From Chitinophagaceae bacterium (lineage in GTDB: Bacteria > Bacteroidota > Bacteroidia > Chitinophagales > Chitinophagaceae), in assembly GCA_016721725.1 (NCBI GenBank), contig JADKHN010000001.1:1922001-1986000 (forward strand): DNA of 64,000 bases, given 5' to 3'. Of the stretch, positions 34,309 to 41,702 are shown in pieces. The translations under genes and the position numbers were made by a program. Position 1 is the stretch's first letter; every line of letters begins with the position of its first letter. Below the pieces are notes generated by a model. The model was given only the letters and a program-made list of their open reading frames with translations. It made no database searches and was not told where the DNA came from.

Positions 34309-35223
34309 TTAGGGTGTGCTATTGTTTAAAAATAATTCATTAAGAGGGATTGTTGGGACAGGATGGATTTTTTGATAAACATTTAACATTAGCAATACAG
34401 CCGATCTTCCTTCCTCGCCAAGTTCAAGGGAATAATGGTTAACGTAAAGCTCTATGTGCTTGCGCATCACATCTTCGCTCATCTCTTGCGAGTGCTGACG
34501 GATGAAATCATTGAGTTTGGGATATTGGGAATAGGCGTATTCAATGCTCCGCCTGATCAACCCGTCAACTGTCTTTCTTGTCAATTCATCTATACTCCTT
34601 CGGGCAACAATACCTCCGAGCGGAATCGCATGCTGCGTTTCTTTTTCCCAGAAATCTCCCAGGTCAATTATTTTTTTCAATCCCTTCTGTTCATAGGTGA
34701 AACGGTTCTCGTGGATGATGACCCCCAAAGCCTCCCCTAAATCCCCTCCCGAGGAGGGGACTTGAGAAGCGCTTTTTAAAACGAAGTCTTCAATTTTATC
34801 GTAACGCATGAATACTTTTTTCTTTGCATCGGGATAGGCTAAAGAGAAAAGTAAATGTGCGGTAGTATGCTCACCTGGAATTGCAATCACATGATTATTC
34901 ACTTCATCGTTGCTCATTGCTAATTGCCCATTGTTAATTGCCCATTGCCGATTGCCAATTAACAAGGGACCCACTCCGCTTCCCAACGCGCTGCCACTGT
35001 TCAGTAAAATATAGTTATCCAGCACAAGCGGCAAAACACCGAAGCTTAATTTTGTGATATCGAGCCTGCCTTCCAGCGCCCAGCGGTTCAGGGTCTCCAC
35101 GTCTTCCAGCACCACATCAAATTCGAGCCCGCGGGTATCGATCCGTTGGTTCACCAATGCCTCGAAAATGAAGGTGTCATTCGGGCAGGGCGAGAATCCC
35201 AGGCTGATCTTTTTCGGGGTCAA
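34309..35223 (-). CDS. mqnD: 1,4-dihydroxy-6-naphthoate synthase, carrying two repeat insertions
   Basis: 304 aa, longer than the usual 270-285. Cleaves cyclic de-hypoxanthine futalosine to 1,4-dihydroxy-6-naphthoate in menaquinone synthesis. Family marks: LGFSPCPNDTFIFEAL, LDITKLSFGVLPL, SGSALGSGVGPLL, IAIPGEHTTAHLL, GVIIHENRFTY and LGGIVARR. Two stretches look foreign: NRQWAINNGQLAMSN, encoded by 7-bp tandem repeats, and KSASQVPSSGGDLGEAL, encoded by a 50-bp palindromic element also found in ugd. Both fall in surface-loop positions where relatives are about 10 residues shorter. Start is a TTG one base after the mqnB stop (coupled translation). Confidence 0.93.
   Translation of the reverse strand: MTPKKISLGFSPCPNDTFIFEALVNQRIDTRGLEFDVVLEDVETLNRWALEGRLDITKLSFGVLPLVLDNYILLNSGSALGSGVGPLLIGNRQWAINNGQLAMSNDEVNNHVIAIPGEHTTAHLLFSLAYPDAKKKVFMRYDKIEDFVLKSASQVPSSGGDLGEALGVIIHENRFTYEQKGLKKIIDLGDFWEKETQHAIPLGGIVARRSIDELTRKTVDGLIRRSIEYAYSQYPKLNDFIRQHSQEMSEDVMRKHIELYVNHYSLELGEEGRSAVLLMLNVYQKIHPVPTIPLNELFLNNSTP
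34727..34776 (-). repeat. in-frame 50-bp palindromic element, copy in mqnD
   Basis: Begins AAAGCC and ends CTTTT on the plus strand, with inner stem CCCCTCC (34743-34749), loop CGA, GGAGGGG (34753-34759), and outer arms AAAGC/GCTTT. Ungapped 38/50 identity to the copy in ugd at 50248-50297, including two compensatory stem changes. It encodes KSASQVPSSGGDLGEA on the minus strand, without stop codons. Confidence 0.85.
34916..34964 (-). repeat. heptanucleotide tandem repeat inside mqnD
   Basis: Seven 7-bp units on the plus strand: ATTGCTA, ATTGCCC, ATTGTTA, ATTGCCC, ATTGCCG, ATTGCCA, ATTAACA. It is translated as part of NRQWAINNGQLAMSN. Seven is not a multiple of three, so loss or gain of one unit would shift the mqnD frame. 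Confidence 0.88.
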
Positions 35224-35224
35224 T

Positions 35225-35860
35225 TCAAGTGGTTGATTTAAAGTGAAGGATGAGTCTTTCGAGTTCCCGGTTCAGGTTGCTTACCGCCTCTGTCATCTTC
35301 CATTTTGAACGGTCACGTTCACCAACCGGGTTAGAGATGCTTCTAAGCTGGATGAAGGGCAGCTGTTCCTGCAGGCATACATAATGCAGGGCGGCTCCTT
35401 CCATGCTTTCTATGCCAGGATCGTATTGATCCAGGAGCCTCTGTTTCTGCACCTGGCTGTCGCTAATGGTATTGATCGTAACCCCACTGGCTTTTAACAG
35501 GGGAAAATCTGGTATTGCGGGATTCTTGTTCAAGAGCCAGCCGTCTTCAAAGGGAAATTCATTGGAATTGGCCAATCCGTATTCAAAAACGGACCTGAAT
35601 TGGCCCTTCTCTTCCGTCCCCAGGTCGGCAAAACGATCCTTGTTTACCAGCACTACCTCGCCGGGTTGAATGGATTCATCAAAACTTCCGGCGATCCCGG
35701 CCTGGATCACCAGGTCGTAATCCAGCTGATGAAGTCTTTTTTGCAGGTGGTAGATCGTAGCCGGAACCCCAACGCCGGTGATGAGCAGGTCAACGCCGCC
35801 CGTGGGTAATCCTTCCCGCCTGATCTCCATTTCCGTAGCCGCGATAAGTAGGATCTGCAT
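35225..35860 (-). CDS. mqnB: futalosine hydrolase
   Basis: 211 aa from the ATG at 35860 (MQILLIAATEMEI); a longer frame from 35887 lacks support. Member of the PNP/MTAN nucleosidase fold: TGVGVPATIYHLQK, VIQAGIAGSFDESIQPGEVV, and GIESMEGAALHYVCL with the Glu pair that contacts ribose. Releases hypoxanthine from futalosine in the menaquinone pathway. Its stop is followed after one base by the TTG start of mqnD, so the two are one translational unit. Confidence 0.92.
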   Translation of the reverse strand: MQILLIAATEMEIRREGLPTGGVDLLITGVGVPATIYHLQKRLHQLDYDLVIQAGIAGSFDESIQPGEVVLVNKDRFADLGTEEKGQFRSVFEYGLANSNEFPFEDGWLLNKNPAIPDFPLLKASGVTINTISDSQVQKQRLLDQYDPGIESMEGAALHYVCLQEQLPFIQLRSISNPVGERDRSKWKMTEAVSNLNRELERLILHFKSTT

Positions 35861-35905
35861 CCGGCAAAATTCGGCTTTAGCCTTCATATTTCGCCATTTA
35901 GGGAC

Positions 35906-35913
35906 TACCTTTG
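35906..35913 (+). promoter_or_regulatory. -7 element of the pterin gene cluster
   Basis: TACCTTTG, a perfect TAnnTTTG match, 19 bases before the ATG of the first pterin synthase gene. No clear -33 TTTG is seen. Confidence 0.45.
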
Positions 35914-35932
35914 CGAAAATTTTCCGGTTTCA

Positions 35933-36343
35933 ATGGTTTACATCACCCGTATCGAACATTTTAACGCAGCACATAAGTTATATAACCCGGACTGGAGCCC
36001 GGAGAAGAATGACGAAGTGTTTGGCAAATGTGCCAATGCGAACTGGCATGGACATAATTTTGATCTTTATGTAACCATCAAGGGGGAACCCGATCCCGGG
36101 ACGGGTTTTGTATATGACGTTAAAAAACTGAGTGTGATCGTCAGGGAGCAGGTCATTGACAAACTCGACCATAAGAACCTCAATGTGGATGTGGATTTCA
36201 TGCAGGGCAAGCTCTGCTCCATCGAAAACCTGGTGATCGGTATCTGGAACCAACTCGTGCCGCATCTTCCGGAAGGGGTATCCCTGCATTGTCTCAAGCT
36301 CTATGAAACACCCAGGATCTTTGTGGAGTACTACGGCGATTAA
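35933..36343 (+). CDS. 6-pyruvoyl-tetrahydropterin synthase-like protein, copy 1
   Basis: 136 aa T-fold enzyme. Zn-binding His from FNAAHKLY and WHGHNF; catalytic Cys in FGKCANANWHGH; catalytic Asp-His in DKLDHKNLNVD; Glu in KLYETPRIFV. The Cys-to-HGH spacing is C-x5-HGH and the DHKNLN block closely resembles animal PTPS, unlike E. coli QueD with C-x3-HGH. A role in making 6-pyruvoyl-tetrahydropterin (tetrahydrobiopterin route) fits the neighbouring folE; conversion to 6-carboxy-tetrahydropterin for queuosine is the alternative. Followed by a paralogue. Confidence 0.87.
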   Translation: MVYITRIEHFNAAHKLYNPDWSPEKNDEVFGKCANANWHGHNFDLYVTIKGEPDPGTGFVYDVKKLSVIVREQVIDKLDHKNLNVDVDFMQGKLCSIENLVIGIWNQLVPHLPEGVSLHCLKLYETPRIFVEYYGD

Positions 36344-36499
36344 TTCCTGTTGTCAATAGAACAATCACTAACTTTAAGTCAAGAACACCTGCCGCGAACG
36401 GTGGCCTGAACAGCAGACTTCTGTTTGAACCGCCGATGAAAGGTTGCCGTTTTTCAGGTAGCCGGATCCGAACAAAAATGAACCCCTGGTGTTGTAAAC

Positions 36500-36922
36500 A
36501 TGCATATGAGCAAACGAACCGCTGTATACCGCAAAGAACATTTCAACGCTGCCCACCGGCTTCACAATCCGGCCTGGGACGATGCGACCAATCAGCGGGT
36601 CTTCGGCAAATGCAATAATCCCCATTATCACGGGCATAATTATGAACTGGTGGTCAGGCTCACCGGAACACCAGATCCGGAGACCGGCTTTGTTTATGAC
36701 CTGAAGGTACTCAGTGACCTGGTGAGGGAAAAAGTGACCGAACGGCTGGACCATAAGAACCTGAACCTGGACCTGCCTGAATTCCGCGAACTGAATCCAA
36801 CCGCGGAAAATATCGCCCGTGTTATCTATGAGATCCTTCGGCCGGAGATCGAACCGGCACTTGATCTCCAGGTGCGTCTTTATGAAACGGAACGGAATTT
36901 TGTTGATTACCCGGTGGCCTGA
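36500..36922 (+). CDS. 6-pyruvoyl-tetrahydropterin synthase-like protein, copy 2
   Basis: 140 aa paralogue of the preceding gene. Marks: HFNAAHRLHNP, FGKCNNPHYHGHNYELVV (again C-x5-HGH), ERLDHKNLNLDLPEF, TAENIARVIYEIL and RLYETERNFVDY. FGKCNNP plus HGHNY is nearly the animal PTPS signature. The ATG at 36506 is an alternative start two codons later. A 156-bp spacer separates it from copy 1, and 36 bases from folE. One copy may serve biopterin and the other queuosine, as queG is in this genome (inference). Confidence 0.87.
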   Translation: MHMSKRTAVYRKEHFNAAHRLHNPAWDDATNQRVFGKCNNPHYHGHNYELVVRLTGTPDPETGFVYDLKVLSDLVREKVTERLDHKNLNLDLPEFRELNPTAENIARVIYEILRPEIEPALDLQVRLYETERNFVDYPVA

Positions 36923-36958
36923 AAACCGCCGGCGGCCTAAACTTTAAAAGATCCAACC

Positions 36959-37555
36959 ATGGCTTATAAGAAAGCGGAACATTTTGATGAACAGGTCACC
37001 CTTGGCCTGATGGAGAATTACAAAGGCATCATCAAACTCCTGGGAGAGGATCCTGATCGGGAAGGCTTATTGAAGACGCCTGAAAGACTGGGGAAGGCCA
37101 TGCAATTCCTCACACAGGGTTACCATCTCGATGCCAACGCCGTGTTGAACTCTGCCAAATTCAGGGAAGATGTGAGTGAGATGATCATCGTCAAAGACAT
37201 CGAATTATACAGCATGTGCGAACACCATATGCTGCCCTTCTATGGGAAGGCCCATGTGGCCTATATCCCCAATGGATACATCACCGGACTGAGCAAGATC
37301 GCCCGGGTGGTTGACATCTACAGCCGCCGCCTCCAGGTGCAGGAGCGACTGACCACCCAGATCCTTGATGCCATCAGGGAGACCCTTCAGCCTTTAGGTG
37401 TCGCTGTCGTTATCGAGGCGTCGCATCTTTGTATGATGATGCGGGGTGTACAGAAACAGAATTCCGTGACCACCACATCGGCGTTCTGGGGTGAATTCGA
37501 GAAGAATGAGACCCGGACCGAATTCGTGAAGCTGATCAGTTCGAAATTGCATTGA
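36959..37555 (+). CDS. folE: GTP cyclohydrolase I
   Basis: 198 aa T-fold enzyme that converts GTP to 7,8-dihydroneopterin triphosphate, the entry to folate and biopterin. Zn site: Cys in YSMCEHHMLPFYGKAHVAYIP plus the HH pair, and Cys in ASHLCMMMRGV. Substrate motif GLSKIARVVDIYSRRLQVQERLT is complete. Type IA form. The order pterin synthase, pterin synthase, folE suggests a dedicated pterin operon with products passed from FolE to the synthases. Confidence 0.96.
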   Translation: MAYKKAEHFDEQVTLGLMENYKGIIKLLGEDPDREGLLKTPERLGKAMQFLTQGYHLDANAVLNSAKFREDVSEMIIVKDIELYSMCEHHMLPFYGKAHVAYIPNGYITGLSKIARVVDIYSRRLQVQERLTTQILDAIRETLQPLGVAVVIEASHLCMMMRGVQKQNSVTTTSAFWGEFEKNETRTEFVKLISSKLH

Positions 37556-37672
37556 TACATACGCTGTAGTTGGGTTATCCTGTCATCCTTTCACTTCTTT
37601 TGTTGGAATTCTGAAAAGATTTTGTACCTCCTTTTCTCTGTTCCTTTACCGGATATTATTTCTTTGCCATCA

Positions 37673-37704
37673 TTCGTGATTCTCACTTGTTCAAAATATA
37701 TTTG
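37673..37704 (+). promoter_or_regulatory. Bacteroidota-type promoter for fabD
   Basis: TTTG (37673-37676), 20-base spacer, TATATTTG (37697-37704): perfect matches to both -33 and -7 elements. The fabD ATG follows 15 bases after the -7 box, giving a very short leader. This is the best-formed promoter I see in the window. Confidence 0.75.
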
Positions 37705-37719
37705 CAATAAAGCGATTGT

Positions 37720-38610
37720 ATGAAAAAGGCCTTTATCTTCCCCGGTCAGGGCAGCCAGTTCCCGGGTATGGGAAAATCACTCTATGATTCCGATGCGCAG
37801 GCAAAAGACTGGTTCGAAGAAGCCAACAGCATCCTGGGATTCAGGATATCCGACATCATGTTCAGCGGCAGCGAGGAAGACCTTAAGCAGACCAATGTGA
37901 CCCAACCCGCCGTATTCCTGCATTCCGTCATCGCCTTCAAATGCCTGGATAACGCCAGTCAGGATATGGTGGCCGGGCATTCGCTGGGTGAATTCTCCGC
38001 CCTGGTGGCCAACGGTTGCCTGAGTTTCGTGGATGCGCTCATGCTGGTCTCCATCCGGGCCCAGGCCATGCAACGGGCCTGTGAAATGAATCCGTCCACC
38101 ATGGCCGCAGTACTGGCCCTGGCGGATCATAAAGTGGAAGAGGTCTGTGCCCTGGTGGAAGAGGAAAGCGGAGAAGTAGTAGTGGCCGCCAATTATAACT
38201 GTCCCGGTCAGCTCGTGATCAGCGGAACCCTGAAAGGGATCGAGATCGCCTGCGAGAAGATGAAGGCCGCCGGAGCCAAAAGGGCCCTGGTCTTGCCCGT
38301 GGGCGGAGCTTTTCATTCACCCCTGATGCTTCCGGCCAAGGAAGAACTCGCTGCGGCGATCGAGGCTACCCATTTCAACCGGCCTTCCTGCCCGGTATAC
38401 CAGAATGTGGCCGCAGCGGCTGTGACCGAGCCATTAGAAATCAAAAAGAACCTGATAGAACAACTCACCGGAGCCGTCAGATGGACCCAAAGCGTGGAAG
38501 CAATGATCCGTGATGGGGCAACTCATTTCACCGAAGTGGGTCCGGGAAAGGTATTGCAGGGACTGGTGCAGAAGATCAATAAGGAAATGATCGTGGAAGG
38601 TTTCAATTGA
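37720..38610 (+). CDS. fabD: malonyl-CoA:acyl carrier protein transacylase
   Basis: 296 aa. Transfers malonyl from CoA to ACP to feed fatty acid elongation. Marks: FIFPGQGSQFPGMG at the N-terminus, nucleophile Ser in VAGHSLGEFSALVA (about residue 91), Arg in SIRAQAMQRA, and His in VGGAFHSPLM (about residue 200). Length and spacing are normal. It stands alone with its own promoter and ends at a hairpin shared with mdh; accB and accC, supplying malonyl-CoA, are 4 kb away. Confidence 0.95.
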   Translation: MKKAFIFPGQGSQFPGMGKSLYDSDAQAKDWFEEANSILGFRISDIMFSGSEEDLKQTNVTQPAVFLHSVIAFKCLDNASQDMVAGHSLGEFSALVANGCLSFVDALMLVSIRAQAMQRACEMNPSTMAAVLALADHKVEEVCALVEEESGEVVVAANYNCPGQLVISGTLKGIEIACEKMKAAGAKRALVLPVGGAFHSPLMLPAKEELAAAIEATHFNRPSCPVYQNVAAAAVTEPLEIKKNLIEQLTGAVRWTQSVEAMIRDGATHFTEVGPGKVLQGLVQKINKEMIVEGFN

Positions 38611-38661
38611 AATATTGAGTTAACCGCAAAGGCGCGAGGACGCGAAGGAACGCGAAGAAAA

Positions 38662-38721
38662 AACCGCGGAGTCACAGAGACGCGGATTGTTGTTTCCCTG
38701 CGCCTCCCCGTCTCCGCGGTT
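38662..38721. terminator. bidirectional hairpin between fabD and mdh
   Basis: Perfect 10-bp arms AACCGCGGAG (38662-38671) and CTCCGCGGTT (38712-38721) enclosing 40 bases, between the convergent ends of fabD and mdh. The stretch before it (38628-38660) is a run of degenerate CGCGAAGGA-like units. A/T runs on the outer sides are short, so termination strength is uncertain. Confidence 0.55.
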
Positions 38722-38732
38722 AAGTTTCATCA

Positions 38733-39668
38733 TTACACGCCAAGTGTAGCCAATACCGCATTCATATTTCTCACCGCATCAGCGCTTTTGTTGAAAGCGG
38801 CCTGTTCTTCCTCATTCAGTTTATAATCAACGATCTTCTCCCAGCCATTCTTGCCGATCACAACGGGTACTCCCAAACAGATATCCTGTTGTCCGTATTC
38901 TCCTTCCAGACTGACACAGCAGGGGAACAATTTTTTCTCATCCCTTACAATGGCTTCAACCAGCGCAGCGCCGGCCGCTCCGGGAGCATACCAGGCAGAG
39001 GTTCCCAACAGTCCGGTGAGGGTTGCGCCACCGACCATGGTATCTGCAGCCACTTTTTTCAGGGCTTCCGCATCCATATGTTGGGCCACTGGAGTTCCCT
39101 GGTAGGTTGCCAGTCGGGTTAAGGGAATCATTGTCGTATCCCCGTGTCCGCCAACGACCACTCCTTGCAGGTCATTCGGTGAACAGCCCATGGCGGTTGA
39201 CAGGTAATATTTGAAACGGCTGCTGTCCAGGATGCCGCCCATGCCGATGATCCGGTTCTTGGCCACCCCGCTGCTCTTCAGGGCCAGGTAGGTCATGGTG
39301 TCCATCGGGTTGCTGATCACGATGATGATGACATTGGGTGAATGTTGAAGGAGGTTTTGTGTTACCGTCTTCACGATCCCCGCATTGATGCCGATGAGTT
39401 CTTCACGGGTCATGCCGGGTTTACGGGGAATCCCCGAAGTGATCACAGCCACGTCCGAACCCGCGGTCTTGCTGTAATCATTGGTACTACCGGTGATGCG
39501 CGTGTCAAAGCCCAGCAGGGTCATGGTCTGCATCATGTCCATGGCCTTTCCTTCGGCCACGCCTTCTTTGATGTCGAGCAATACCAGTTCTTCACAAAGT
39601 TCTTTCCGGGCGATATTGTCAGCACAGGTCGCACCTACCGCACCCGCGCCTACTACAGTAATTTTCAT
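38733..39668 (-). CDS. mdh: malate dehydrogenase
   Basis: 311 aa LDH-like form. N-terminal ITVVGAGAVGATCADN (NAD site), Asp of LLDIKEG selecting NAD, ITSGIPRKPGMTREEL (mobile loop with the substrate Arg), ISNPMDTMTYLA, and the catalytic His in VVGGHGDTTMIPL. Interconverts malate and oxaloacetate. A TACCTTTG -7 box lies on the minus strand at 39715-39708, about 40 bases upstream of the ATG. The next 245 bases towards 39960 show no gene. Confidence 0.96.
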   Translation of the reverse strand: MKITVVGAGAVGATCADNIARKELCEELVLLDIKEGVAEGKAMDMMQTMTLLGFDTRITGSTNDYSKTAGSDVAVITSGIPRKPGMTREELIGINAGIVKTVTQNLLQHSPNVIIIVISNPMDTMTYLALKSSGVAKNRIIGMGGILDSSRFKYYLSTAMGCSPNDLQGVVVGGHGDTTMIPLTRLATYQGTPVAQHMDAEALKKVAADTMVGGATLTGLLGTSAWYAPGAAGAALVEAIVRDEKKLFPCCVSLEGEYGQQDICLGVPVVIGKNGWEKIVDYKLNEEEQAAFNKSADAVRNMNAVLATLGV

Positions 39669-39960
39669 TTGAAACTATTTTACAGATGGGAAAATATTTA
39701 TTCGCTGCAAAGGTAATTCATTCGGGTCTTGAGCGTTTCCCCGGACGAATAAATTTTACCGGTTCGCCTGCGGTTTGGGTGACCGGCTCTTGCAATATCA
39801 AAAAATTAATGTTAAGTTTGATTTGGCTTTATCGAATCCCATCTTCCTTGCCGAAACTGTTCAAGACCCTTTCGATCCCGTCCCTGGACCTATTCCATTT
39901 ATTCTAGTTGAAAACCCGGATTTTACCCGTATCCCGTAAACATTAATAAGCTTCAAAGCT

Positions 39961-40563
39961 ATGTTCAGAATGTTCATCACAGGCTGCTTGGCCTTTTTAC
40001 TGGACCCTGCAGTTGCTCTCGAGAACGGATTTGAGATCAACGGCACTTATGATGCCATGGCAAAGACCGTTGAGATCCGGTGGAAGAACAATGAACCCGG
40101 CGCGGTCCGGTTCATCTTGCAGAAAAGTTATGACGAGAAGGGGTGGATCAACCTGGATACCTTGTATAATTCAACCGATTTCAACCAGCAAATGATCCTT
40201 TGGGAAGACCGTAATCCTTCCCCGGGCGGATTCCTGTACCGGTTGGTCACCGAAGTGGACGAAGCCAATTTCAGCCTGTCGAAACCGGTTTATATCGTCG
40301 TCAGTCCTTTTAAATACAGCTGGAATAGTATTCCCACAGCAAGAAAGGGGATATTAAAGCTTAAATATTCCGGTGAAGGGATCATCGGAGGGGTGATCAA
40401 TTTTTTCATACAAACTCCTTCAGGCAGGGTATTGCTAAGGTCGAGATTCTCTTCTTTTACCGATCAGATCGAAGTGCCGGTCGCCAACCTGGGCAAAGGC
40501 ACTTATATCCTGAGCATGTTTGTTGAAGGCGACCTGATCTGGCGTCAAAAACTCATTAAATGA
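39961..40563 (+). CDS. secreted protein with fibronectin-like and sorting-like parts
   Basis: 200 aa. A short hydrophobic N-terminus (MFRMFITGCLAFLLDPAVAL) may be a signal peptide. Residues about 28-115 resemble a fibronectin type III-like sandwich (VEIRWKNNEPGAVRFILQKSYD ... FLYRLVTEVDE). Residues about 125-200 look like a T9SS C-terminal domain: a central G-rich strand, VPVANLGKGTYILSMFVEGD and a WRQKLIK end. The usual PNP motif is absent, so sorting by T9SS is only a suggestion. Function unknown; it converges on the thioredoxin-like pair. Confidence 0.6.
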   Translation: MFRMFITGCLAFLLDPAVALENGFEINGTYDAMAKTVEIRWKNNEPGAVRFILQKSYDEKGWINLDTLYNSTDFNQQMILWEDRNPSPGGFLYRLVTEVDEANFSLSKPVYIVVSPFKYSWNSIPTARKGILKLKYSGEGIIGGVINFFIQTPSGRVLLRSRFSSFTDQIEVPVANLGKGTYILSMFVEGDLIWRQKLIK

Positions 40564-40572
40564 TCGCCGGCC

Positions 40573-41067
40573 TTAATGCTGTAAGGCTTCCAGGATCAGG
40601 TTTCGTTCCGCGTTTCCCTGGTGGATATTCACAAACTGCCTTTTCCGGTCGTAAAAAGCCAGGACCGGTACCGTATGGGGTTTAAAGAATCTCAGGCAGA
40701 GTCCTTCATAATCCTGTCCCAGGTAGATGAAGGGGTATTTTTCGAGGTGGTTCTTCTGGTAGAACTCGCGGTTGTATTTGAGCGGGACCATGGAGATCAT
40801 CACCAGTTGCGTTTTTCGGACCACTTCCGGTATCACCAACAAACTATCCAGCTGTTTCTGACAATGATCGCAGTCGGGGTTGAACATCATCAGGATGGTG
40901 TGTTTTTCCGCCGCCAGGTTTTTCTGTGTAAAGACCACGGAATCTATGGACAAAAGATTGAATGCCGGAAGTTGCCTGTTCTTCAGGTAGGGCAGGGTCG
41001 TGTCGTTTTGCGCCTGCGCGGCTGATGAAAATGTGATGACAGCCAGTAAGGTGAAAAGTATTTTCAT
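40573..41067 (-). CDS. periplasmic thioredoxin-like protein, copy 2
   Basis: 164 aa. Signal peptide MKILFTLLAVITFSSAAQAQ. The thioredoxin-like fold of the TlpA/redoxin group carries an active CxxC in MMFNPDCDHCQKQLDSL (about residue 66) and a cis-Pro in HTVPVLAFYD. Probably reduces or receives disulfides in the periplasm. It is 164 aa like the upstream neighbour at 41086-41580, with the same motif order, so the two are a tandem duplication. The start codon is 18 bases after the neighbour's stop. Confidence 0.83.
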   Translation of the reverse strand: MKILFTLLAVITFSSAAQAQNDTTLPYLKNRQLPAFNLLSIDSVVFTQKNLAAEKHTILMMFNPDCDHCQKQLDSLLVIPEVVRKTQLVMISMVPLKYNREFYQKNHLEKYPFIYLGQDYEGLCLRFFKPHTVPVLAFYDRKRQFVNIHQGNAERNLILEALQH

Positions 41068-41085
41068 GAAACGAATGATTCGGGT

Positions 41086-41580
41086 TTAAAGGAATTCAGC
41101 GATCTGTTCAACCGGTACCGTTCCATCAAAGGAACGAACGAAATTACCTTTTTTATCGTAAAGGAACAGGGCGGGGAATGAACGGATCTTATAAAAAGTG
41201 CCCAGGAAATAGGCGGGGTCCCGACCCAGAATGATATTTTGAAAATCCGAGATCCCGTATTCATCATAAAATTTCTTCAAATGGCCGTATTCCAATGGCG
41301 AAACCATGATGATCTGGACTTTTTTGAAGAGGTTACGTTTGGCCAGGATCTCCCGGGTCTCCAGCTGGCAATGTTCGCAATCCGGACTGAAGACCATGAT
41401 CAGGGTGGCCTTTCGCTTGTCCAGGTCCGCTTTTACGAACCGGGTACTATCGGGTACCCGGATGATACTGAAGGGCGGTGTTTGGGGGAAACGAAGGTAA
41501 AGCAGAGAAGAATCGGACTGGGCCAGGGTGTTGCCTATCAACCCGAAACCGAATATTAAGGTGATGAGTTTATGGATCAT
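41086..41580 (-). CDS. periplasmic thioredoxin-like protein, copy 1
   Basis: 164 aa. Signal peptide MIHKLITLIFGFGLIGNTLAQ. CxxC in MVFSPDCEHCQLETREIL and cis-Pro region RSFPALFLYDKKGNFV. Same length and domain order as the following gene. TlpA-like proteins serve cytochrome maturation or outer-membrane protein folding; no substrate can be named. Divergent from efp. Confidence 0.83.
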   Translation of the reverse strand: MIHKLITLIFGFGLIGNTLAQSDSSLLYLRFPQTPPFSIIRVPDSTRFVKADLDKRKATLIMVFSPDCEHCQLETREILAKRNLFKKVQIIMVSPLEYGHLKKFYDEYGISDFQNIILGRDPAYFLGTFYKIRSFPALFLYDKKGNFVRSFDGTVPVEQIAEFL

Positions 41581-41649
41581 GGGGGATAAAGCTAGATTTT
41601 TTGTCTGAAACAGAAATGTTAAGCGTATCTAATGATTATTGAATCCCGA

Positions 41650-41681
41650 TTTCGGATTTAGGTTTTCTATTCCTACTTTTG
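41650..41681 (+). promoter_or_regulatory. promoter of efp
   Basis: TTTC (41650-41653; one mismatch to TTTG), 20-base spacer, TACTTTTG (41674-41681; perfect TAnnTTTG). The efp ATG at 41703 is 22 bases downstream. Confidence 0.55.
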
Positions 41682-41702
41682 CACCCACTTAAAACAACAA
41701 CT

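Noticed and set aside
34309..35223. mqnD as a pseudogene because of two insertions
   Set aside because: The frame is open from start to stop and all family motifs remain; the insertions fall between motifs.
35933..36922. Calling both pterin synthases QueD
   Set aside because: The Cys-to-HGH spacing and the FGKCxN/DHKNLN blocks fit animal-type PTPS better; queuosine use of one copy cannot be excluded.
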